Shown here: piece by piece, positions 17,301 through 26,358 of the stretch
Layout: each line of letters opens with the position of its first letter
How positions within the stretch are numbered: position 1 is the first letter of the stretch
Origin: Microvirga lenta
GTDB lineage: Bacteria > Pseudomonadota > Alphaproteobacteria > Rhizobiales > Beijerinckiaceae
Reading direction: 5' to 3'
Assembly: GCF_020532555.1 (NCBI RefSeq)
Contig: NZ_JAJBBR010000015.1
Coordinates: 62,001 to 126,000 of the forward strand
Length of the DNA stretch: 64,000 nucleotides
Program-made: the position numbers and the translations under genes
Notes under the pieces: generated by a model
The model's input: the letters and a program-made list of their open reading frames with translations, nothing else
Databases searched by the model: none
Told to the model about the DNA's origin: nothing

Positions 17301-19468
17301 GTCCCGATTCGAATGCGGCGGGCCGTGAAGGGCCCGCCCCTGTGATGCCGCCTGAAAAGCACCTGGAGATGCCGACGCAGCACCTTCGGCGGTGGTCGGC
17401 GGCTCAGGAGCGGCGTCCTCTCCACCGTCATCCCATGATGGGAACATGGCTGGCGCGGCTCTTCGTGTTCGGCGGCGGCCTGCTGCTGACCGCCTACGGC
17501 ACCTACGAGATGTACCAGGTGGTGTCGGTCAGCCGGACCACGATTCTCCAGTGGGCCCTGGTCGCGCTCTTCACCGTCAATTTCTCCTGGATCGCGATCG
17601 CATTCACGAGCTCGCTCCTGGGCTTCTTCGCGCTCTTGAAGAAGCCGCGCCAGGGGCCGGCCCTGCCCTCGGCGCTCGCCCACCGCACCGCCATCGTCAT
17701 GCCCGTGTACAACGAGCAGACATCCCGGACCTATGCGGCCCTCGAAGCCATCTACGAGGAGGTCGAGCGCACGGGGCTCGGCTCCCATTTCGACTATTTC
17801 ATCCTTTCCGACACCACGCAGCCGGATGCGTGGGTCGCGGAGGAGCGGGCCTTCCTCGCCCTGCGCAAGCGCCTCGGAGAGGGCGGTGCCCGCTTCTTCT
17901 ACCGGCACCGGCCCAAGAACTATCACCGCAAGGCGGGCAACATCGCCGACTTCGTCTCGCGCTGGGGCGGGCACTACGAGCACATGCTCGTGCTCGATGC
18001 GGACAGCCTGATGACAGGCGAGTGCATCGTGCGGCTCGCGGCGGCGATGGAAGCCGACCCCGACGCCGGCATCATTCAGTCGCTGCCCCTGATCATCAAC
18101 CGGAACACCCTCTTCGCCCGTCTGCAGCAATTCGCTGCGCGGGTCACAGGCCCGGTCATCGCCATGGGACTGTCGGTCTGGATGGGGCGCGACGGCAATT
18201 ACTGGGGCCACAACGCGATCATCCGCACCAAGGCCTTTGCCGCCCATGGCGGCCTGCCGGACCTGCGCGGCAAACCTCCGCTCGGAGGGCACATCCTGAG
18301 CCATGACTTCGTCGAGGCGGCCCTGTTGCGGCGCGCCGGCTGGGACATCTACATGCTGCCGGATCTCGGCGGCTCCTACGAGGAGAGCCCACCCTCCCTG
18401 ATCGACCTGTCGGCCCGCGACCGGCGCTGGTGCCAGGGCAACCTTCAGCACATGCGGGTGATCACCGCAAAAGGGCTCAAGCTTGCGACGCGCCAGCACT
18501 TCGCCACCGGCATCATGTCCTATCTGGCCTCGCCGTTCTGGCTGTTCCAGCTCATCGTCGGTATCGCGCTGGTCCTCCAGACCACCTACATCCGCCCGGA
18601 ATATTTCGCCCGGGATTTCAGGCTCTATCCCATCTGGCCGCGATTCGACCCCGAGCGCGCCTTGGCCCTCTTTGCGCTCACCATGGGAATCCTGCTGGCA
18701 CCGAAGCTCTTCGGGCTGCTGCTGATGCTCCTGAGGGGCAAGGACCGCCGGGAATCCGGAGGCGGCTTCCGGCTGATCGTCTCTTCCGTCATCGAGATCG
18801 TTCTCTCGGCCCTCCTGGCGCCGATCATGATGCTGATCCAGTCCGGTTCGGTCTTCCAGATCCTCCTCGGGCGCGACACCGGCTGGCAGCCCCAGCGGCG
18901 CGACGACGGCTCGATCCCCATGCGGGACATCGTGCGCCGCCACCGGGCGCACACGGTTCTGGGGGCCCTTGCGGGCATCTCGGCCTTCATGATCGCCACC
19001 TCCCTGTTCCTCTGGATGTCACCGACGATCCTCGGCCTTCTTCTGGCGATCCCCCTCTCTTGGCTCAGCGGCCAGCTCGGAGCAGGTCTTGCCCTGAAGC
19101 GCATGGGGCTGCTCCTGACGCCGGAGGAGCACCGGCCGCCTGCCATCGCTGTGCGGGCCAACGAATTGCAGGCTCGCAACGCCACCCTCGGATTCGACGA
19201 CGAGGACGCTCTTCGCGCAATCTACGCCGACCCGAATCTGAGGGATCGGCACGTGGAGATGCTTCCGCCGGTCGCGCCCCGAAAGAGGGGTGAGATCGAG
19301 GCGGACAGGGCTCTCGCAGAGGCCAAGCTGGCCGATGCCGAAACCATCGACGACGCCCTTCATTGGCTGAAGCAGAAGGAGCGGATGGTCGTGCTCCACG
19401 ACCGCGCGCTCCTGGACATGCTCGTGCGCCTGAAGGACAAGGCGCCGGAAGCCCAGGCCGCCGAATAG
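17276..19468 (+). CDS. opgH: glucans biosynthesis glucosyltransferase OpgH/MdoH
   Basis: A 730-residue inner-membrane family-2 glycosyltransferase that polymerises UDP-glucose into the osmoregulated periplasmic glucan backbone. Two N-terminal membrane helices (about 58-80 and 90-125) precede the catalytic domain (about 140-390), which holds DAD near residue 240 and the processive signature RDRRWCQGN near 383. Four or more C-terminal membrane segments lie at about 405-620. The tail (about 620-730) is cytoplasmic and charged. Its first 25 bases overlap the end of opgG in another frame, implying translational coupling. Confidence 0.93.
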   Translation: MALSLDTIGPDSNAAGREGPAPVMPPEKHLEMPTQHLRRWSAAQERRPLHRHPMMGTWLARLFVFGGGLLLTAYGTYEMYQVVSVSRTTILQWALVALFTVNFSWIAIAFTSSLLGFFALLKKPRQGPALPSALAHRTAIVMPVYNEQTSRTYAALEAIYEEVERTGLGSHFDYFILSDTTQPDAWVAEERAFLALRKRLGEGGARFFYRHRPKNYHRKAGNIADFVSRWGGHYEHMLVLDADSLMTGECIVRLAAAMEADPDAGIIQSLPLIINRNTLFARLQQFAARVTGPVIAMGLSVWMGRDGNYWGHNAIIRTKAFAAHGGLPDLRGKPPLGGHILSHDFVEAALLRRAGWDIYMLPDLGGSYEESPPSLIDLSARDRRWCQGNLQHMRVITAKGLKLATRQHFATGIMSYLASPFWLFQLIVGIALVLQTTYIRPEYFARDFRLYPIWPRFDPERALALFALTMGILLAPKLFGLLLMLLRGKDRRESGGGFRLIVSSVIEIVLSALLAPIMMLIQSGSVFQILLGRDTGWQPQRRDDGSIPMRDIVRRHRAHTVLGALAGISAFMIATSLFLWMSPTILGLLLAIPLSWLSGQLGAGLALKRMGLLLTPEEHRPPAIAVRANELQARNATLGFDDEDALRAIYADPNLRDRHVEMLPPVAPRKRGEIEADRALAEAKLADAETIDDALHWLKQKERMVVLHDRALLDMLVRLKDKAPEAQAAE

Positions 19469-19473
19469 GGGCG

Positions 19474-20403
19474 TCAGGAACCGGCGCTCCCCTGCCCGGC
19501 CATCTGTGCCCCCGCCTTCTCCATGTCTCCGGCGATCTCGCTGAGCACCCAGTCGCGGAAGGCCAGGATCTTGGCCGACCGCCTGCGCGCCTTCGGGTAG
19601 ACCAGCCAGTAGCTCCGGTCGGCCTGGACCAGGAGGTCGAACGGCTGGACCAGCCGGCCGGCGGCAAGATCGTTGGGGAAGAAGTAGGGATTGATCATCG
19701 CGACCCCCTGCCCCGCCATGGCCGCCATGCCCTCGAATTGCTGTGCGCCGAGGGAGTTGTCGGGGCGGTTGGACAGATCCACGTCAGGCAGACCTGCGGC
19801 GGTGAACCAGTCCTTCCACCACGGATCGCTGGGCGTGAGGATGGGGAGCTTCAGCAGATCCGCCGGTTCCCGCAGTTCGACCTGGCGCAGGAGGTCCGGA
19901 CTGCAGACAGGAGTGAACTGGTTCGGGAAAAGAAGATGCGCCTCGAGCCCGGGCCAATCTCCGGTCCCGCTGCGGATGCCGATGTCGAAATCGTTCTGCG
20001 CGAAGTCCACGATCTGCGACGAGGCGGAGATCTGAACCGCGATGTTGGGGTGAAGCTGCTGAAAGCGCCCCAGCCTCGTCACGAGCCAGTTGGACGCGAA
20101 TGTCGTGAGGGTCGTGATCGAAAGCACCGTCTGGACGGCGTTCTCGACCCCGGCGAAAGCCACCCTCAGCGCTTCGAAAGCCTCCGTCACTGCCGGCGCG
20201 AGCTGGCGGCCCCTGGCGGTCAGCTCGACATGGCGCGGCAGGCGCACGAACAGGGGCGCGCCGATCCGGTCCTCCAGCATTCTGATCTGATAGCTCACGG
20301 CGGCCTGAGTCATGCCGAGCTCCTGAGCGGCACGGGTAAAGCTCTGGTGGCGGGCTGCCGCTTCGAAGGCGCGAATCGCGCTCATGGGAGGAAGTTTAGA
20401 CAT
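19474..20403 (-). CDS. LysR-family transcriptional regulator (GcvA-like)
   Basis: A 309-residue LysR-type regulator. The N-terminal helix-turn-helix is complete (AFEAAARHQSFTRAAQELGMTQAAVSYQI, quoted in parts: SFTRAAQELG, TQAAVSYQIRMLED). The effector-binding domain (about 90-300) has the GcvA-subgroup patterns IGAPLFVRLPRHVELTA and DFDIGIRSG. It is convergent with opgH (5 bases apart) and divergent from the DUF1127-like gene. A palindrome with the T-N11-A form of LysR operators lies directly upstream of its start codon, so autoregulation and control of the divergent gene are likely. Confidence 0.88.
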   Translation of the reverse strand: MSKLPPMSAIRAFEAAARHQSFTRAAQELGMTQAAVSYQIRMLEDRIGAPLFVRLPRHVELTARGRQLAPAVTEAFEALRVAFAGVENAVQTVLSITTLTTFASNWLVTRLGRFQQLHPNIAVQISASSQIVDFAQNDFDIGIRSGTGDWPGLEAHLLFPNQFTPVCSPDLLRQVELREPADLLKLPILTPSDPWWKDWFTAAGLPDVDLSNRPDNSLGAQQFEGMAAMAGQGVAMINPYFFPNDLAAGRLVQPFDLLVQADRSYWLVYPKARRRSAKILAFRDWVLSEIAGDMEKAGAQMAGQGSAGS

Positions 20404-20434
20404 GGCTGATCCATAAGGCTGCCTTATGGCAGCC
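20404..20434. promoter_or_regulatory. LysR-type operator candidate (long inverted repeat with T-N11-A core)
   Basis: CCATAAGG-CTG-CCTTATGG is a perfect 8-bp inverted repeat at 20411-20429. It is flanked by GGCTG (20404-20408) and CAGCC (20430-20434), which continue the symmetry after a 2-base bulge. The core ATAAG-N5-CTTAT fits T-N11-A. It sits just upstream of the LysR start on one side and 100 bases from the DUF1127-like gene on the other. Confidence 0.6.
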
Positions 20435-20534
20435 CTCCCGCTTTCGCTTTGTCAAGTCGCGTCTGGAGGCGCACCTTGAGGCTGCATCGTCGAGGCCGAC
20501 GCGCCCCGACAAAGGTGAAAATCGGTAGGCTGTC

Positions 20535-20741
20535 ATGAAACACGAAGATGTCCGCCGCCTTCGCGGTGTGGATAGCGTTTGGCTGCGCCTGAAGCTCTGG
20601 CTCCGCCCAGCTCCCCGCAAGGACAAGCCCATGATCACGGATCTGAGCCACCTGAACGAGCATGACCGACGGGACATCGGTCTGCCGGAGGAGGTTCGTT
20701 ACGTGGACTGGCAGTCCCTCAGGGCGAATGGCTGGCGCTGA
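20535..20741 (+). CDS. small DUF1127-like protein
   Basis: A 68-residue basic, Trp- and Leu-rich protein. The second half (ITDLSHLNEHDRRDIGLPEEVR) resembles the DUF1127/YjiS signature (LxxLxxhxLrDIGL). DUF1127 proteins are small, often Arg-rich, and in alphaproteobacteria have been connected to phosphate and carbon metabolism and RNA handling; nothing in this protein settles its role. It is divergent from the LysR gene with the operator-like palindrome between them, and it ends 6 bases before the stop of the convergent Na/Pi cotransporter. Confidence 0.65.
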   Translation: MKHEDVRRLRGVDSVWLRLKLWLRPAPRKDKPMITDLSHLNEHDRRDIGLPEEVRYVDWQSLRANGWR

Positions 20742-20747
20742 TCCGCG

Positions 20748-22391
20748 TCAGGAGGTCAGGCGGCTGGGTTTCAGCTCGCCGCTCTGTTCCAGAAGCGAGT
20801 GGCCTGTCGCCGCAATGTGGGCCTCGATCCGCTTCAGGTCGCGGATGATATCGAGCTGCAAGGCGCTCGTGTCGCCCGTCGACTTGCCGGAGCGGAGCTG
20901 CTCGAGGTTTCGCTGGGTGATCGTCCGCTCGATCTCGCGGAAGCGCTCCTTCTCCGCCACCAACCTGCGAGCGGAGCCGAGATCTTGGAACATCAGGACC
21001 GATGCCGCCAGCTGGAGGTGCTCCAGGAGCTTGGCATGCATGCTGTCGATGTCGGCAAGGCTGTCCTTCGGGAGCCGCAGATGGTTCCTGATGCGCTTGG
21101 CGGCCAGTTCCATCAGGTTCTTGTCGATGATGTCGCCGACGTGCTCCAGATTGATGGCGAAGGCGAGAATGTCGGAAAGACGCCTCGCCTCGGCTGCGCT
21201 AAGGGCCTCGTGGTTGATGGAGCTCAGATAGCGCCGGATCGCCGTGTAGAGTCGATCCACCACGTCGTCGGTCTGGCTAATCGCGCTCACGCGGCTGATA
21301 TCGTCCTGATGGAAGAGATCCTGGGAGCCGCGCAGCATGGTCTCGACCGTGTCCGCCATGCGCAGCACCTCGCGCGCCGCGTTGGAGAGCGCGACCGACG
21401 GCGTATCCAGCGCATCCACGTCGAGATATTGCGGCACGCCCGGGTCCGAGGCCCGAATCCGCTCCGGGAACATCCTGAGCAGCAGGCGGGCAATCCAAGG
21501 CAGGGGCAGAATGAAGATCGCAGCCACCGCGAGGTTGAAGATCGTATGGAAGTTGGCCGACATCCTGGCCGGGTTGGGGTCCAGCATGGTCAGATTCGGC
21601 AGCAACAGGCCGATCAGCGGCAGAGCGAGGGCGCACCCGATCACCCGCATCGCCAGGTTCCCGAACGGCACGCGCAGCTTCACCGGGTCGCCTCCGGTGC
21701 CCTCGAGCAGCGGGTTCAGCGAGCTGCCGAGATTGGCGCCGAGAACCATCGCGAGGGCCGAATGGGGATCGATGACCCCGGCGCTGGCGAGGGACATGAT
21801 GAACAGAAGCGCTGCGACGCTGGAATGGGCCGCCCAGGCCAGAATGGCCGCCAACAGGACCAGAATGAGCGGGTCCGGCGCGATCGCGGCCAGAAGGCTC
21901 TTGAGCACGTCCGACGATTCGATCGGGTGGATCGTCTCCGACAGGAGATGCAGCGACAGGAGCATCAGGCCGAGGCCGATGGTCACCCGCCCCAAGTCCT
22001 TGGTCCTGCTGGACGTTCCGCGCCGGTAGGCCATGTAGCCGCCGAAGATCAGGAACGGAAAGATCAGCGTGATGTCGAAGGACAGAACCTGGACGATCAG
22101 CGTGGTGCCGACATTCGCCCCGAGCATCACGGCCAGGGCGGGAATGACGTCGACCGCGCCGCCTGCCGTGAAGGAGGCCACCATCAGGGCTGTGGCTGTG
22201 CTGCTCTGAAGGACCGTGGTCACGCCGACGCCGGCCAGGAACGCCCGAAGGCGGGTTCTCAGGCCGACCCCGAGGATCCAGCGCAGATCGCTGCCGAAGG
22301 CCCGTTGAACCCCGCTATTGACCATGTTGATGCCCCACAGCAGCAGGGCGATCTCACCGAGGAGATGGATCAAGACGGAGGTGGCGGACAT
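20748..22391 (-). CDS. Na/Pi cotransporter family protein (NptA-like, with C-terminal PhoU-like domain)
   Basis: A 547-residue membrane protein of the PF02690 Na+/phosphate symporter family. The first 320 residues hold two inverted repeats of membrane helices with the QSSTATALM motif near residue 64 and its counterpart HSSVAALLF near 188, which bind substrate and sodium in the family. The C-terminal 200 residues are cytoplasmic and helical, resembling PhoU (AINLEHVGDIIDKNLMELA). Bacterial members import phosphate or export it at high internal levels. Monocistronic. Confidence 0.88.
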   Translation of the reverse strand: MSATSVLIHLLGEIALLLWGINMVNSGVQRAFGSDLRWILGVGLRTRLRAFLAGVGVTTVLQSSTATALMVASFTAGGAVDVIPALAVMLGANVGTTLIVQVLSFDITLIFPFLIFGGYMAYRRGTSSRTKDLGRVTIGLGLMLLSLHLLSETIHPIESSDVLKSLLAAIAPDPLILVLLAAILAWAAHSSVAALLFIMSLASAGVIDPHSALAMVLGANLGSSLNPLLEGTGGDPVKLRVPFGNLAMRVIGCALALPLIGLLLPNLTMLDPNPARMSANFHTIFNLAVAAIFILPLPWIARLLLRMFPERIRASDPGVPQYLDVDALDTPSVALSNAAREVLRMADTVETMLRGSQDLFHQDDISRVSAISQTDDVVDRLYTAIRRYLSSINHEALSAAEARRLSDILAFAINLEHVGDIIDKNLMELAAKRIRNHLRLPKDSLADIDSMHAKLLEHLQLAASVLMFQDLGSARRLVAEKERFREIERTITQRNLEQLRSGKSTGDTSALQLDIIRDLKRIEAHIAATGHSLLEQSGELKPSRLTS

Positions 22392-22563
22392 TCATTCCTC
22401 TGGATCGTGCGAAAGGCTCAATCGCTCTGCTTAGTCCTCCATCGGCGATCCTGCAATCAGGTTGCCGGCTAATTATGCGACCACGGAGAGAAATCCTCTA
22501 CCCATTACGGGAGCGGCAGCCCTTTCCGAGCCTCGCTCCCGGGGTTTTCCTGCCCGAGCTGCC

Positions 22564-23199
22564 TTAGAGGGCTGGCAGGTGGAGCCACTCCACCAGGGCA
22601 TTGACGATCAGATTCACCGAGAGGGCGGCCAGGATGACCCCCATGACCCGCCGCAGGATGTTGGTACCGCCCTTGCCGATGATGTTGCTGATGAAGTCCC
22701 CCAGCGTGAAAATCACGAGCATCGCGCTCAAAACGACGGCCAGAACGCCGAAGGTTTCGACCTGTTCGGTCAGGGTGAAGCGGTTGTTGTCGGTCAGGAT
22801 GATGATGGCCAGCATGGCGCCCGGCCCGGCGATAATGGGTGTCGCCAGGGGGTAGACGGCCACGCTCAAGGTGTTCCCGGCGGGCTCGTCGACGGATTTC
22901 GCGGCCGAATGCCCCTCCCCCAACACCATCGAGATGGCGAAGAGCAGAAGGATGATGCCTCCAGCGATCTGGAAGGAAATGAGGGAGATCCCCATGGCGT
23001 GGAGCAGGAACTGCCCCGCGATTCCGAAGAAGAGGAGAATGCAGAATGCGAAAAAGACCGCCAGCATGGCGGCACGCCGCCGTTCCTTGCGATCGAGTTC
23101 CGAGGTCGCTCCGAGAAAGAGCGGCAGATGGCCCAACGGATCCAGCATGGCCCAGAGCGTGAAGAACTGGTTCAGCACCAGATTTTGATCATCCAGCAT
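22564..23199 (-). CDS. MarC-family integral membrane protein
   Basis: A 211-residue protein of the MarC/UPF0056 family with six membrane segments. Typical motifs are LWAMLDPLGHLPLF near the N-terminus, and YPLATPIIAGPGAMLAII near residue 120. The family's function is unknown; the original link to multiple antibiotic resistance was not confirmed. I start at the ATG at 23199 with GGGGAAG upstream rather than nine codons earlier. A 172-bp gap with no clear terminator separates it from the downstream Na/Pi gene. Confidence 0.88.
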   Translation of the reverse strand: MLDDQNLVLNQFFTLWAMLDPLGHLPLFLGATSELDRKERRRAAMLAVFFAFCILLFFGIAGQFLLHAMGISLISFQIAGGIILLLFAISMVLGEGHSAAKSVDEPAGNTLSVAVYPLATPIIAGPGAMLAIIILTDNNRFTLTEQVETFGVLAVVLSAMLVIFTLGDFISNIIGKGGTNILRRVMGVILAALSVNLIVNALVEWLHLPAL

Positions 23200-23315
23200 G
23201 TCGCGACTTCCCCGGTGTCTGCGCACCGTTTAAGTCCGGAAGCTTGCGTGACGGTGGGCTGCGGGGCTTATCGCACGTCCCATCGCCGAGCGGAATGTCG
23301 GGAAACCGGCGCCGA

Positions 23316-24920
23316 TCAGGCGGCCACCCGGGCATCGGCCTTGATGAGGTCCGCCCCCTTCTCGGCGATCATCAGCACGGCCGCCATGGTGTTGGCCGAA
23401 ACCATCGTGGGCATGATGGACGCGTCGACGACCCTCAGTCCGTCGAGTCCGCGGACCCTCAGCCTCTCGTCGACCACCGCCATGGGACCCCTGCCCATGC
23501 TGCAGGTCCCGATGGCGTGATAGATGGTCTGACCGTTGCGCCTTGCGAAGTCCAGCCACTCCTCGTCGGTGTTGACCTCGACGCCCGGGCTCATCTCATA
23601 GGCGCGGTACGGGTCCATGGCCGGCTGCTCGATGATGTGACGGGCGATCCGCATACCCTCGATGAGCGCTTCCTGATCCGTCCGGACCGCCAGGAAGTTC
23701 GGCCGGATCGCCGGAGGCGTGAGCGGGTCGGGATTCTTGATGTGGATCGTGCCCCGCGACTCGGGGCGCAGCTGCGTCACGCCTATGGTCATGCCGGGCA
23801 GGCGATCCAGCTTTCGCTCGCCCGCATTGGCGTAGCTCGCATGAACGAAGAAGTACTGGACGTCCGGCGTTTCGAGTTCCGGCCTGGTCTTGACGAAACC
23901 GTGGGCGAGACCTGTGCCGAGGGTGAGAATGCCCTTGCGGGTCAGGTAGTACTGGGCGACGGCCATGCCGAGACGCCACCCACGCGTTTTCTCGTTGAGC
24001 GTGATCGGCTTCTTGACCCGCCAGTTCATCCGGGTGGCGAAATGGTCGATGTAGTTGTTGCCGACGCCGGGCAGTGCGTGCCGGACGGGAATCCCGGCCG
24101 CTGCAAGCACCTCCGGCTGGCCGACACCCGACAATTCCAACAGGTGCGGCGTCTGGACGGCTCCTGCCGTAAGGATCACTTCGGCGCGCGCCCTGACGGT
24201 CCGCTCCTCGTTCCCGATCTTGTAGGTCACGCCAACGGCCCGGCGGCCCTCGAAATCGATCCGGGTCACGTGGGCGTTGGTCTGCACCGTCAAGTTCGGA
24301 CGGGACATGGCCGGGCGCAGATAGGCATCCGCCGCGCTCCAGCGCCGGCCCTTCCGCTGGTTGACCTGATAATAGCCGAAGCCCTCCTGGCTGGCGCCGT
24401 TATAATCCGGGTTGGCAGGGAGTCCTGCCTGTTGCGCCGCCGCGATGAAGGCTTCGGAAAGCTCGGGACGCTCGGACACGCGCACGACGTTGACGGGACC
24501 GCCCTGCCCCCGCAGGTCGCTCGCTCCGTCCTCGAAGTTCTCCAGCTTCTTGAAGTAGGGCAGCACGTCCTCGAAGCTCCAGCCGGTGGCGCCGAGCTGT
24601 GCCCAGGTGTCGTAGTCCTGGGGCTGGCCGCGCACGAAGATCATGCCGTTGATCAGGGTCGACCCGCCGAGCCCCTTGCCGCGAGGCACGACGATCGTCC
24701 GGTTATGGACGTTCTCCTCGGGCTCGGTCTGGAAACGCCAATTGTATTTGGCGTTGGTGAGGAGCTTGCTGAAGCCTGCGGGAATGGGAATCCAGAAGCC
24801 GCTATCGGGCCCTCCGGCCTCGAGCACGAGCACCCTGGTCTGCGGGGATGCGCTCAACCGGTTTGCCAGCACGCAACCCGCCGTGCCGCCACCCACAATG
24901 ACATAATCAAAGGAATCCAT
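23316..24920 (-). CDS. GMC-family FAD-dependent oxidoreductase (choline/alcohol dehydrogenase-like)
   Basis: A 534-residue glucose-methanol-choline oxidoreductase. The FAD-binding GxGxxG is YVIVGGGTAGCVLANRLS at residues 5-22, GMC signature 1 is GKGLGGSTLINGM near residue 80, signature 2 is GAVQTPHLLELSGVG near 250, and the active-site histidines lie in HAIGTCSMG near 470. It oxidises a primary alcohol to an aldehyde, passing electrons to oxygen or the quinone pool. Length is normal. It is the last gene of the 13-kb ABC-transporter operon, 4 bases after the GlcD-like gene. Substrate unknown. Confidence 0.9.
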   Translation of the reverse strand: MDSFDYVIVGGGTAGCVLANRLSASPQTRVLVLEAGGPDSGFWIPIPAGFSKLLTNAKYNWRFQTEPEENVHNRTIVVPRGKGLGGSTLINGMIFVRGQPQDYDTWAQLGATGWSFEDVLPYFKKLENFEDGASDLRGQGGPVNVVRVSERPELSEAFIAAAQQAGLPANPDYNGASQEGFGYYQVNQRKGRRWSAADAYLRPAMSRPNLTVQTNAHVTRIDFEGRRAVGVTYKIGNEERTVRARAEVILTAGAVQTPHLLELSGVGQPEVLAAAGIPVRHALPGVGNNYIDHFATRMNWRVKKPITLNEKTRGWRLGMAVAQYYLTRKGILTLGTGLAHGFVKTRPELETPDVQYFFVHASYANAGERKLDRLPGMTIGVTQLRPESRGTIHIKNPDPLTPPAIRPNFLAVRTDQEALIEGMRIARHIIEQPAMDPYRAYEMSPGVEVNTDEEWLDFARRNGQTIYHAIGTCSMGRGPMAVVDERLRVRGLDGLRVVDASIMPTMVSANTMAAVLMIAEKGADLIKADARVAA

Positions 24921-24924
24921 GACG

Positions 24925-26358
24925 TTACTCGTTATGGTCGGGCGCCGAGGACCGCCCGAAGGAACCGGTTGAAGACGCAAGCACCTTGCCGGGATTGAGC
25001 AGCCCCTCGGGATCGAGGGTCCGCTTGAGGCGTGCCGCCAAATCCATTTCCGCCGTGGAGCGGTACCGGGCGAGTTCGCCGACGCGGTACTGGCCGATGC
25101 CATGCTCGGCCGAAATGCTGCCGCCGAACCGCGCCACCACATCGTGCACGATCCTGTTCACCGACGTCGCGTCGTGCTCAGTCCCTACCAGCACGTTGTA
25201 GTGGATGTTGCCGTCGCCCAAGTGCCCGAAGGCATTCACCCGGGTGCCGGGTGCGCCTGCGGCGAGCGCCGTTCCGGCCTCGTCGAGGAACTGCGGAACC
25301 GCGGATAAGGGGACCGACACGTCGTGCTTGACGCTCTTGCCCTCCCGCGCCTCCGACTCGGTCACGTGCTCGCGCAGGGCCCAGAGCTGCGCGGCCTGGC
25401 TGCCGGACTCCGCCACCACGCCATCGAGCGCCAGTTCGTTTTCCAGCGCCGTTCCCAGCACGGTCTCCGCGGCCTCGCGCATGCCCGACAGGCTGGAGGC
25501 GGCCTCGATCAGCACGAACCACTCGCCCTCGCCGATGGGCGGCTTCAGCCCCGCGTGCTTCTCCACGAGCTGGAGGGAGGTCCGCGAGATCAGCTCGAAA
25601 GCCGAGATCGTGTCGCCGAGTTCGTTCTGCGACAGCTCCAGGAGCTGCAGCGCCGCATTCGGATCCGGCACGGACATGAGAGCCGTGACCGAGTGCTGCG
25701 GCTTGGGCAGCAGCCGCAGGACCGCCGCCGTCACGATTCCGAGGGTGCCCTCGCTGCCGATGAAGAGCTGCTTCCAGTCATAGCCGGCATTGTCCTTGCG
25801 AAGACGTCGCAATCCGTTCACCACCGTGCCGTCGGGCAGAACCACCTCGAGGCCGAGCACGAGGCTGCGGGTCATGCCGTAGCGCAGAACGTTGACGCCG
25901 CCCGCATTGGCCGCGACGACACCGCCGATGGTGGCGGAGCCTTCCGCCGCCAGGCTGATCGGCAGGACGCGATTTTCCCTCAGGGCCGCATCCTGTGCGA
26001 CCTTCAGGATGCACCCGGCCTCCGCCTCGATGGTCATCCCGACCGGGTCGACCTCGCGGATCGCCGCCATGCGCGTCAGGGAGAGAACGACCTGCCTGCC
26101 GGATGCGTCCGGAACAGCGCCACCCGCCAGCCCCGTGTTTCCCCCCTGGGGAACGATGGGGATTCCAGCTTCGTGGCAGGCCCGGACGATCGCCGCGACC
26201 TGTTCGGTCGTTGCGGGACGCGCGACACAGGCCGGGACGCCCGGAAAGAGTCGGCGCCAGTCGATGGCGAAGGGCTCGAGATCGGGCCCCTCGGTGATGA
26301 GGCCTGCAGGGCCGAGGATGCCCTGCAGACGTTCGAGAACAGGGGCAGGAACACTCAT
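24925..26358 (-). CDS. FAD-linked 2-hydroxyacid oxidase/dehydrogenase (GlcD / D-2-hydroxyglutarate dehydrogenase-like)
   Basis: A 477-residue flavoprotein of the PF01565 + PF02913 family. The FAD-binding PCMH domain (about 40-220) has PQGGNTGLAGGAVPD, ATIGGVVAANAGG and IGSEGTLGIVTAA; the C-terminal domain ends with HLGDGNIHYNV and SAEHGIGQ. These enzymes oxidise D-2-hydroxyacids (D-lactate, glycolate, D-2-hydroxyglutarate) to 2-oxoacids. No GlcE or GlcF partner is nearby, so it resembles the single-subunit D2HGDH/D-LDH type. The start overlaps the E1 stop as ATGA, implying translational coupling. Confidence 0.9.
   Translation of the reverse strand: MSVPAPVLERLQGILGPAGLITEGPDLEPFAIDWRRLFPGVPACVARPATTEQVAAIVRACHEAGIPIVPQGGNTGLAGGAVPDASGRQVVLSLTRMAAIREVDPVGMTIEAEAGCILKVAQDAALRENRVLPISLAAEGSATIGGVVAANAGGVNVLRYGMTRSLVLGLEVVLPDGTVVNGLRRLRKDNAGYDWKQLFIGSEGTLGIVTAAVLRLLPKPQHSVTALMSVPDPNAALQLLELSQNELGDTISAFELISRTSLQLVEKHAGLKPPIGEGEWFVLIEAASSLSGMREAAETVLGTALENELALDGVVAESGSQAAQLWALREHVTESEAREGKSVKHDVSVPLSAVPQFLDEAGTALAAGAPGTRVNAFGHLGDGNIHYNVLVGTEHDATSVNRIVHDVVARFGGSISAEHGIGQYRVGELARYRSTAEMDLAARLKRTLDPEGLLNPGKVLASSTGSFGRSSAPDHNE

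Noticed and set aside
22505..22545. Inverted GGGAGCG / CGCTCCC between marC and the Na/Pi gene as a terminator
   Set aside because: The loop is 18 bases long and the T-rich run is on the wrong side for minus-strand transcription.
24921..25142. N-terminal extension of the GMC oxidoreductase and similar long extensions of the GlcD-like, SDR (28573) and MFS genes
   Set aside because: The extra residues are out-of-frame readings of the upstream gene; the family start codons with overlapping ATGA/GTGA junctions fit better.
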